This document shows positions 1 to 5,416 of a stretch of DNA of 5,416 bases, in pieces (the stretch's first letter is position 1; the number at the start of each line of letters is the position of its first letter). The notes below the pieces were generated by a model. It ran no database searches and was not told the DNA's origin. It saw nothing but the letters and a program-made list of their open reading frames with translations. The position numbers were made by a program, and so were the translations under genes. The stretch is from Kiritimatiellia bacterium. Lineage in GTDB: Bacteria; Verrucomicrobiota; Kiritimatiellia; RFP12; UBA3636. The DNA lies in NCBI GenBank assembly GCA_017413145.1, contig JAFPUX010000462.1:1-5416 (forward strand), in the 5' to 3' direction.

Positions 1-1337
1 CCGACGGCCGCATCACGCCCCACGGCCGCGCACTCGCCCGCATCGGCGCCCACCCGCGCCTCTCCCACATGATGCTCGCGGCGGGCGGCGGCGCCGCCCT
101 GCGGGAAGCGTGCCTTCTCGCCGCGGCTCTCTCCGAGAACCTGCCCGCATCCGCGCGTCCGTCTTCCAACGCCGAGCATCTCGTCCGCGACCTCGTCGAG
201 GGCGACGGCGCCGTTTCCCCCGCCGCCCGCGCCCGCATCAAGGAACTCGCGAAGGCGTGGGAGCGGCAGATCCTTTCGGAGGTTGAAAGTGTAAAGTGTA
301 AAGGGAAAAGTTCTGGATCCTCCGACTTTACCCTTTACCCTTTCAACTTTCAACATAACGAACGGACGTCCACCGGGTGCCTCCTCGCCTGCGCGTCTCC
401 CGCCCGCCTCGCGCGCCGGCGGCGGACGGCGCGCGACGAGGGCCGCTACCTCACCGTCGGCGGGCGCGGGGCGAAGCTCGCGCCGGGCGACGGCCTCGCG
501 CGCCACGAGTGGATCGTGATCGCGGACATCGACGACGCGGACGCCGACGGCGCGATCCGCCTGGCGGCGCCGGTTTCCGCGGCCGACGTCGAGCGCCGCT
601 TCGGCGCGACCGCCGCGACGGAAACCGTCCTGGCGTGGAACGACCGCCTGTTGCGCGTCGACGCCGCGGAGCGCGTCCTGCTCGGCGCGATCGTCTGGAA
701 GGAGCGTCCGCTACGCGACCCCGATCCGGAGGCCGTCCTCGCGTGCCTGTGCCGCGGGATCCGCGCCGCGGGAATCGGGCGCCTCGGCTGGACGGACGCC
801 GCCCGCGCGTTGCAGGCGCGCGCCGTCTTCCTGCGCCGCGCGCTGCCGGAGGAAGACGTGCCGGACCTCTCGGACAACGCGCTTGCGGCCGATCTGGACG
901 CCTGGCTCGGCCCGCGCCTCTACGGGCTCTCCTCGCTCGCGCAGGCGGCGGCGGTCGACCTCGTCCCGGCGCTGGAGGAACGGCTCGGCGCGTGGACGGG
1001 ACGCCTCGCGGAGCTCGCGCCGTCGCATCTCGCCGTCGCGAGCGGGTCGCGCATCCGCATCGACTACGCGGGCGCGGGGCCGACGGCGTCCGTGCGGTTG
1101 CAGGAATGCTTCGGGATGCTCGACACGCCGCGCGTCGCGCGCGGCCGCGTGCCGGTCCGGCTCCAGCTGCTTTCGCCGGCGATGCGGCCGGTGCAGATCA
1201 CGGACGACCTGGCGTCGTTCTGGCGCGAGGGGTACCCGGAGGTCCGCAAGGAACTGCGCGGCCGCTATCCGCGCCACGAATGGCCGGACGACCCGGTCCG
1301 CGCGGCGGCCACGCGCCGCACCAAGCCGCGCAAGTAG
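1..1337 (+). CDS. hrpB: ATP-dependent DEAH-box helicase HrpB, C-terminal part (5' end outside window)
   Basis: This is the distal part of an HrpB helicase, a cytoplasmic DEAH-box NTPase of poorly defined RNA-related function in bacteria. The frame is open from nt 3, and the ATG at 69 is internal: the residues before it (DGRITPHGRALARIGAHPRL) already match the helicase-associated (HA2) region. Numbering from nt 3, 444 residues are visible. Residues 1-90 are HA2-like. After a linker come CLLACASPARLARRR (about 126-140) and GRYLTVGGRGA (147-157), typical of HrpB. The HrpB C-terminal domain follows, with SGSRIRIDY (347-355), SVRLQECFGMLDTPR (363-377) and SFWREGYPEVRKELRGRYP (405-423). The family is usually about 800-850 residues, so the nucleotide-binding motifs lie upstream, out of view. 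Residues 94-119 are foreign to the family and are encoded by the palindromic repeat at 282-354, yet the frame is kept on both sides. The gene converges on the symporter 15 bp downstream. Family identity is near certain; whether the protein with the insert is active is not shown. Confidence 0.93.
   Translation, partial: DGRITPHGRALARIGAHPRLSHMMLAAGGGAALREACLLAAALSENLPASARPSSNAEHLVRDLVEGDGAVSPAARARIKELAKAWERQILSEVESVKCKGKSSGSSDFTLYPFNFQHNERTSTGCLLACASPARLARRRRTARDEGRYLTVGGRGAKLAPGDGLARHEWIVIADIDDADADGAIRLAAPVSAADVERRFGATAATETVLAWNDRLLRVDAAERVLLGAIVWKERPLRDPDPEAVLACLCRGIRAAGIGRLGWTDAARALQARAVFLRRALPEEDVPDLSDNALAADLDAWLGPRLYGLSSLAQAAAVDLVPALEERLGAWTGRLAELAPSHLAVASGSRIRIDYAGAGPTASVRLQECFGMLDTPRVARGRVPVRLQLLSPAMRPVQITDDLASFWREGYPEVRKELRGRYPRHEWPDDPVRAAATRRTKPRK
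282..354. repeat. Imperfect palindrome of 7-bp units inserted in frame in hrpB
   Basis: The left arm reads as heptads GTTGAAA, GTGTAAA, GTGTAAA, GGGAAAA (282-309). The right arm, read on the other strand from 354, is GTTGAAA, GTTGAAA, GGGTAAA, GGGTAAA (354 down to 327). Pairing 282 with 354 inward gives 27 pairs (one G-U) and four mismatches over 31 positions (282-312 with 324-354), closing on an 11-nt loop that contains GGATCC. The element is much richer in A/T than its surroundings. In the hrpB frame it encodes VESVKCKGK then DFTLYPFNFQ. It lies in the variable linker between the HA2 region and the conserved LLACASPARLARRR block, where length change is probably tolerated. In the mRNA it would form a long stem. 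Its origin is unknown; no transposase or target-site duplication was seen. Confidence 0.9.
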
Positions 1338-1348
1338 CCTCCGCGCGT

Positions 1349-1360
1349 TCCGCTAGCGGA
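1349..1360. other. 12-bp perfect palindrome at the convergent gene junction
   Basis: TCCGCTAGCGGA is self-complementary and spans the symporter stop codon (CTA on the plus strand at 1353-1355) and the end of the 15-bp gap after the hrpB stop (1335-1337). It has no loop and no T-tract on either side, so it is not a convincing intrinsic terminator. It may be chance in G/C-rich DNA, or a remnant of a bidirectional termination signal. No other terminator is visible between the two genes. Confidence 0.25.
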
Positions 1361-2771
1361 GCTTGTCGAGGAGGCCGAACTTGTCGTTCAGGCCGACGAC
1401 GAGCAGGATCGCGATGACGAGCGGCAGGACGAGCCCGACGTAGAAGCGGAAGAGCCACGCGTCCGGCACCTTGAGGCCCTCGCCGCGGTTCGCCTCTTCG
1501 CGGAAGGCGCGCCAGCCCCAGCCCCAACCGGGCCGGTACTTGCGGAAGAGCGCGATGCGCCGCGTGCAGAAGAACACGTAGGCGAGCGCGCCGACCGGAA
1601 GCAGCAGGTTCGAGACGACGAAGTCCTCCAGGTCGAGCACGCCCGAATCCGGTCCGAAGGGATGGAAGCCGGAGAGCGCGCTCCAGCCCAGCGCGCACGG
1701 GAGCGACAGAACGAACAGCAGCGCCGCGCAGACCGCGGCGGCGGGGCGCCGCCCCAGGCCCGTGAGGTCGCGGAAGCAGGCGAGGATGTTCTCGAAGACG
1801 GCGAGCACCGTGGAGAACGCGGCAAACGACATGAAGAGGAAGAACACCGCGCCCCAGAGGCGGCCGCCCGGCATGCCTCCGAACACCGCGGGGAGCGTGA
1901 CGAAGAGCAGTCCGGGGCCCGCGCCGGGTTCGACCGCGAAGGCGAAGCAGGCGGGGATGACGATGAAGCCGGCGGCCATCGCGACGACGGTGTCCAGCGC
2001 GGTCACGCGGACCGATTCGCCGGCGAGCGCGCGGTCGCGCCCGATGTAGCTGCCGAAGATCGCCATCGAGCCGATGCCGAGCGAGAGCGTGAAGAACGCC
2101 TGGTTCATGGCTTCGACGACGAGCCGTCCCCAGCCGCCGTGCTGCGCGACGTTGGCCGCGTTCGGGACGAGAAAGTACTTCACGCCTTCGCCCGAACCGG
2201 GGAGCGACACGCTGTGCGCCGCGAGCGCGGCCATGAGGCCGAGCAGGCCGAGCATCATCCACTTCGAGACGCGTTCCAGGCCGCCGCGCAGGCCGATCGC
2301 GAGAACGCCGAAGCCGGCGGCGACGACGAGCCCCATCGGGACGATCTGCCTGACCGGGTCGGAAAGGAGCTTTCCGAATGCCGCGCCCGCGGCCGGCGCG
2401 TCCATGCCCGCGAGCGAGCCGCGGGCGGCCATCCAGAAGTAGGAGAACATCCACCCCGCCACGGTCGTGTAGTACATCATGAGAAGCGTGCAGCCGGCGA
2501 AGGACATGACGCCGTGCCAAGTCCAGCCGGGGCGGCCGACGTTGCGGTACATCAGCACCGGGCTCGTGCGCGCGGCGCGCCCCATCGCGAACTCCATCGT
2601 CATCACGGGCAGGCCGAGCAGGACGAGGAACGCGGCGTAGACGAGAACGAACCACGCGCCTCCGTACCGGCCGGCGAGCCAGGGGAAGCGCCAGACGTTG
2701 CCGATGCCGATCGCGCAACCGGCGGAGATGAGGATGAAGCCGAGGCGGCTTCCGAGGGTTTCACGGGTCAT
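1353..2771 (-). CDS. Sodium-dependent symporter, NSS/SLC6 (LeuT-like) family
   Basis: A 472-residue inner-membrane transporter expected to import an amino acid or similar small substrate with Na+. TM1 carries the family signature SAGCAIGIGNVWRFP (residues 16-30), with the unwound GIGN segment and the gating arginine R28. TM6 carries FFTLSLGIG (226-234), matching the unwound LeuT segment around F253, T254 and S256. TM8 has AAFST (317-321); A317, S320 and T321 align with the LeuT Na2 ligands A351, T354 and S355. About 11 membrane segments can be placed by eye: 11-33, 39-62, 88-116, 144-164, 169-190, 222-243, 256-280, 304-330, 344-364, 383-403 and 440-461. Eleven is common in bacterial members, whereas LeuT has 12. 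The start ATG gives MTRETLGSRLGF, a typical family N-terminus. Upstream there is no Shine-Dalgarno, only pyrimidine-rich repeat sequence on the coding strand. The position corresponding to LeuT N21 is C19. Substrate cannot be read from the sequence. Confidence 0.93.
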   Translation of the reverse strand: MTRETLGSRLGFILISAGCAIGIGNVWRFPWLAGRYGGAWFVLVYAAFLVLLGLPVMTMEFAMGRAARTSPVLMYRNVGRPGWTWHGVMSFAGCTLLMMYYTTVAGWMFSYFWMAARGSLAGMDAPAAGAAFGKLLSDPVRQIVPMGLVVAAGFGVLAIGLRGGLERVSKWMMLGLLGLMAALAAHSVSLPGSGEGVKYFLVPNAANVAQHGGWGRLVVEAMNQAFFTLSLGIGSMAIFGSYIGRDRALAGESVRVTALDTVVAMAAGFIVIPACFAFAVEPGAGPGLLFVTLPAVFGGMPGGRLWGAVFFLFMSFAAFSTVLAVFENILACFRDLTGLGRRPAAAVCAALLFVLSLPCALGWSALSGFHPFGPDSGVLDLEDFVVSNLLLPVGALAYVFFCTRRIALFRKYRPGWGWGWRAFREEANRGEGLKVPDAWLFRFYVGLVLPLVIAILLVVGLNDKFGLLDKLR

Positions 2772-2776
2772 GGGGC

Positions 2777-2856
2777 GGTCGGAAAGTCAGAAAGTCGGAA
2801 GGTCGGAAAGTCGGAAGGTCGGAAAGTCGGAAGGTCGGATCTGTCAGAGGTCGGAG
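2777..2856. repeat. Array of 8-bp tandem repeats filling the secretin-symporter gap
   Basis: Eight consecutive units run from 2777 to 2840 with consensus RGTCGGAA: GGTCGGAA, AGTCAGAA, AGTCGGAA, GGTCGGAA, AGTCGGAA, GGTCGGAA, AGTCGGAA, GGTCGGAT. From 2793 the A and G first bases alternate, giving three copies of a 16-bp higher-order unit (2793-2808, 2809-2824, 2825-2840, the last with one change). Two degenerate units follow, CTGTCAGA (2841-2848) and GGTCGGAG (2849-2856). These contain the secretin stop codon (2844-2846) and its last codons. The array starts only five bases upstream of the symporter ATG, so it makes up nearly its whole leader, reading TTCCGACT or TTCCGACC on the coding strand. 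No promoter, terminator or Shine-Dalgarno is recognisable in the 72-bp gap. The near-identity of units suggests recent slippage or expansion. Confidence 0.95.
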
Positions 2857-5416
2857 GCGAGGGGGTCGAGCGGATCGACGGCGTCGGGCGCGGCCGGGGC
2901 CGCGGCGGGGTCGCCGCCGGACGGCTCGGGAAGCGCCTCGGGCGTGAGGGGCGTGAGTTCGCCGGAGGCATCCCCGCCGTCCGGCAGGAGCGGAACGAAG
3001 GGCTCGGCGGGGGCGAGGGAGCGGACGGCGGCGTCGACCTCGCTGAAGTGGATGTAGGGGACCCGGTCCTCGCGCTCGGCTTTTTCGAGGGCCCGGCGGA
3101 CGGGTTCGGCCGCGGGATGGTCCCCGGGCAGCATTGTCTCGTCGTTGAGGCCGGTGAGGAATCCGGCGAGCGGATGCTGCGGCGGGGCGACGGTCTTCCG
3201 GCCGCGCTCCTGGACGCGGCGGGCGGTGCGCTCGTCGACGGGATCGGCCAGGCGCGAGATGGACTTGGTCGGATCCCAGACGCCGTCCGTGTCCAGGCCG
3301 GCCTTCATGCCGCGGGTGAAGTCCTCGACCTGTTCGAACGTGTTGAGGACGCGCGGGGTGATGAAGACCACGAGCTCCGTTCGCGTCTCCTTGTCCGTTT
3401 CGCTGCGGAAGAACCAGCCCAGGAGCGGGATGTCGCCGAGAAGCGGCACCTTGGACTGCGTCTTGGAGACGGAATTCTGCGTGAGGCCGCCGAGCACGAC
3501 GGTCTGGCCGCTCTGCACCGAGACGTCGGCGCCCATCTTGCGGGTGATGAGGTTCGGGAATTCGCTCGTGCGGTCGTTGGAGGTGATGACGGTCGTGCCC
3601 TCGGCGTCCTGGAACTCCTGCTCGATCGTGAGCGAGATGTAGCCGCTCTTGTTGATGCGCGGCGTGACCGTGAGCTTGATGCCGACGTCCTCGTTCTTGA
3701 TGTTGTCGGTGTAGTAGTCGGAGTTGTAGTTGTGCGTGCCGCCCTCGCTCCAGTAGATGCGTTTGGTGGCTTCGAGGACGGCCTCCTTGTTGTCGAGCGT
3801 GACGATGACCGGCGCGGACATCAGGCGCGCGCGGCTGTCGGACTTCACGGCGCGGAGGACGAGGTCGAGGTTCCAGTCGAAGAACGTGAACCAGCCGGTC
3901 ACGCCGCCGCCGGAAATCGACGAAAGGCCGTCGGTCGCCGTGAGACCGGTGGCGGAGCGCGGCGTCACCGTCCCGCCGCCGCCGGCGGACGCGAAGGCGT
4001 AGGAGGGGCCGTTCTTGCCGGCGCTGTTGAGCATCGCGCGCTGGACCCAGTCCATGCCGGTGGAGACCGTGTCGTCGAACGAGATGGCGATCATGACGGT
4101 CTCGATCGCGACTTGCGCCAGCTGGATGTCGATCTGGTCGATGATGCTCTTGAGCGTCGACATGTCGGAATCGTTTCCGACGGTGACGAGCAGGGCGTTG
4201 CTGCGCTCGTCCGCGAGGATCGAGATGTTCTCCGCGTCGAGCTGGCCGATGCGGGCGCGCGTCTCGGCGGACTGGGCGACGCGGGTGCGGGCCGGGGAGG
4301 GGGCGTCGGACTTGTCGCCGTCGTCGCGGCGGGCGGCGGGACGCGCGTCGTCGTCCGAGGTCTTGCGCTTGCTGATCCAGTCGTTGAGGAGGGTCGCGAC
4401 GTCCTTGGCGACGGCGTGCTCCAGGCGGATGACCTCGGCGAGGTTGTCGGGCGCGGTGGGGACGTCCAGCTCCGAGATCATCTTGTCGAAGAAGACCATG
4501 TTCTCGGGGCGTGTCAGCAGGAATAGCATGTTCGTCCGCTCGTCCGCGACGATCGTCACCTTGCCGCGGATGATCCCGCGCGCGGCTTCGTCGAGCGTCG
4601 AGGCGATCGTTTCGGTCGTCGGGGCGGCCGGGGCGGCTTCTTCGCGGGAGCGGCTCCGGACCATGACGCCGGGCGGCAGCGGGCGGCGTTCGACGCCGGG
4701 CGCGCCGGTGGTGCGCTCCTGGAGCGCGGCCCCGCCCTTGGACGAGGTCTGTTCGTCGCCCTGCGTGGCCTTCACGAGTTCTTCGAGGCGCGCCTTGATG
4801 TCGGCGGCCTTGGCGTTCTGGATGTGGCGGACGATGACCTCCTCGAGCGTGATCGCCGGCCGGTCGAGATAGGTCAGCAGGCGTTCGATGCGGGCGACGT
4901 TGTCGGCCGAATCGGTGATCATGACGGCGTTGTTGCGCTCGAGCGTCTGGATCTGCGAGCCCTGGCGGATGAGGCCGTTGATGACGGGCTGGACCTCGGA
5001 GACGCTGTTGTACTTGAGCTCGACGACGCGGGTGATGAACGAACCGGGACGGAAAGCGGGCGCGTTGGTGTCGCCGTCGGCCGACGGCAGCACGATGTCG
5101 TGCCCGACGCGGGAGAAGTCCGTGAACGGGAGCACGCGGAGGAATTTGTCGCCCTCCGGCTCCAACGCGATGCCGTTGAAGTTGAGCGCCGTCTCGATCG
5201 CCTGGAGGTACTCTTCGTCGGTGAGCGGGTTGTCCGGCGTGGAGCGCAGCGTGATGTTGACCTGCGGGACCTTGGGGTCCTTGATCGGCGTGCGGCCGGT
5301 CCGCAGCGCGTACTCCATGATCACGAGGTCCGCGGAGGCGTCCTGGAAGTTGAGCGCGTTCGCCGATTCGTCGTAGGGGATGACCGGCATGGCGCCGTGG
5401 CCGTCCGGTTGCGTGA
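2844..5416 (-). CDS. GspD/PilQ-like outer-membrane secretin, N-terminus outside window
   Basis: An outer-membrane channel subunit of a type II secretion or type IV pilus machine. The frame stays open to the window edge, and the first ATG (5388-5390) sits in a continuous stretch (GHGAMPVIPYDE) with no signal peptide, so the true start lies further right. Numbering from that Met gives 848 residues. The N0 domain spans about 12-90 (NFQDASADLVIMEYALRTG, then VNITLRS). N1 spans about 118-178. N2 spans about 183-310, with a Pro/Ser/Thr/Arg-rich loop near 208-264. N3 spans about 316-421, with a charged loop near 341-385. The secretin core (422-682) shows a Gly-rich gate segment (468-499), MSAPVIVTLDNKEA (524-537), VGIKLTVTPRIN (569-580), GQTVVLGGLTQ (628-638) and the hallmark VPLLGDIPLLGWFFR (648-662). 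A 166-residue Pro/Ala/acidic tail (683-848) follows. The stop lies inside the octamer array. Which machine it serves depends on upstream genes not visible here. Confidence 0.94.
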   Translation of the reverse strand, partial: TQPDGHGAMPVIPYDESANALNFQDASADLVIMEYALRTGRTPIKDPKVPQVNITLRSTPDNPLTDEEYLQAIETALNFNGIALEPEGDKFLRVLPFTDFSRVGHDIVLPSADGDTNAPAFRPGSFITRVVELKYNSVSEVQPVINGLIRQGSQIQTLERNNAVMITDSADNVARIERLLTYLDRPAITLEEVIVRHIQNAKAADIKARLEELVKATQGDEQTSSKGGAALQERTTGAPGVERRPLPPGVMVRSRSREEAAPAAPTTETIASTLDEAARGIIRGKVTIVADERTNMLFLLTRPENMVFFDKMISELDVPTAPDNLAEVIRLEHAVAKDVATLLNDWISKRKTSDDDARPAARRDDGDKSDAPSPARTRVAQSAETRARIGQLDAENISILADERSNALLVTVGNDSDMSTLKSIIDQIDIQLAQVAIETVMIAISFDDTVSTGMDWVQRAMLNSAGKNGPSYAFASAGGGGTVTPRSATGLTATDGLSSISGGGVTGWFTFFDWNLDLVLRAVKSDSRARLMSAPVIVTLDNKEAVLEATKRIYWSEGGTHNYNSDYYTDNIKNEDVGIKLTVTPRINKSGYISLTIEQEFQDAEGTTVITSNDRTSEFPNLITRKMGADVSVQSGQTVVLGGLTQNSVSKTQSKVPLLGDIPLLGWFFRSETDKETRTELVVFITPRVLNTFEQVEDFTRGMKAGLDTDGVWDPTKSISRLADPVDERTARRVQERGRKTVAPPQHPLAGFLTGLNDETMLPGDHPAAEPVRRALEKAEREDRVPYIHFSEVDAAVRSLAPAEPFVPLLPDGGDASGELTPLTPEALPEPSGGDPAAAPAAPDAVDPLDPLASDL

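Noticed and set aside
69..71. ATG at 69 as the start of the helicase gene.
   Set aside because: The frame is open upstream to the window edge, and the residues before it match the helicase-associated region, so the gene begins outside the window.
282..354. The hrpB palindrome as an intrinsic terminator or an insertion-sequence end.
   Set aside because: It has no G/C-rich stem followed by a T-tract, no transposase nearby and no obvious target duplication. The hrpB frame continues intact for more than 300 codons beyond it.
377..1417. Long open frames overlapping hrpB on both strands (plus 377-1417 and 883-1356; minus 446-877 and 711-1277).
   Set aside because: All are Arg-rich shadows. The hrpB frame matches its family continuously from nt 3 to 1337.
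1198..2718. A 506-codon open frame on the minus strand overlapping the symporter in another frame.
   Set aside because: It is Arg/Pro/Ala-rich and without motifs, whereas the 1353-2771 frame has unmistakable NSS motifs.
2777..2856. The octamer array as a CRISPR array or an origin iteron set.
   Set aside because: The units are 8 bp and directly abutting with no spacers, and there is no Cas, replication or partition gene in the window.
2768..2971. A 67-codon minus-strand frame across the octamer array, giving a PTFRPSDF-type repeating peptide.
   Set aside because: The peptide periodicity follows directly from translating 8-bp repeats, and the remainder overlaps the secretin 3' end in another frame. 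There is no sign it is a gene.
1662..4526. A 954-codon open frame on the plus strand, antisense to both the symporter and the secretin.
   Set aside because: Its product is a low-complexity Arg/Gly/Ala/Glu/Asp/Val-rich sequence with no family motif. It runs across two clear genes on the other strand and through the repeat array. This is the usual stop-poor shadow of G/C-rich coding DNA.
5388..5390. ATG at 5388-5390 as the secretin start.
   Set aside because: It is followed by mature N0-type sequence with no signal peptide, and the frame is open to the window edge. An exported secretin needs a signal sequence, which must lie further right.

Overview
The window comes from a high-G+C bacterium (about two thirds G+C by eye, with third codon positions strongly G/C). 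The secretin implies a Gram-negative cell with an outer membrane. The combination of an HrpB helicase, a GspD-like secretin with long low-complexity loops, and short G/A-rich heptad and octad repeats reminds me of PVC-superphylum genomes (Kiritimatiellota, Verrucomicrobiota, Planctomycetota). That placement is an inference from general recollection, and nothing in the window proves it.

Layout, left to right. Positions 1-1337 (+) hold the C-terminal part of an HrpB-type DEAH-box helicase gene that begins upstream of the window. It is interrupted in frame by a 73-bp, A/T-richer imperfect palindrome built from 7-bp units (282-354). After a 15-bp gap come two minus-strand genes. At 1353-2771 is a complete sodium-dependent symporter of the neurotransmitter:sodium symporter (NSS/SLC6, LeuT-like) family. 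At 2844-5416 is a GspD-like outer-membrane secretin whose 5' end runs off the right edge. The 72-bp gap between the two minus-strand genes is almost entirely a perfect-to-degenerate array of 8-bp repeats (2777-2856), which runs over the secretin stop codon.

The three genes have no obvious common pathway. The helicase converges on the symporter. The secretin and symporter are co-directional and could share a transcript, but the symporter has no visible Shine-Dalgarno sequence and its leader is repeat DNA. I found no RNA genes, CRISPR arrays, insertion sequences, phage genes or defence genes, and no clearly new multi-gene system. The noteworthy part is the pair of short repeat elements. They have different unit lengths (7 and 8 bp) but share a 9-nt core, TCCGACTTT. 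One has become protein-coding inside a conserved helicase, and the other forms the whole intergenic region and touches the end of the secretin.
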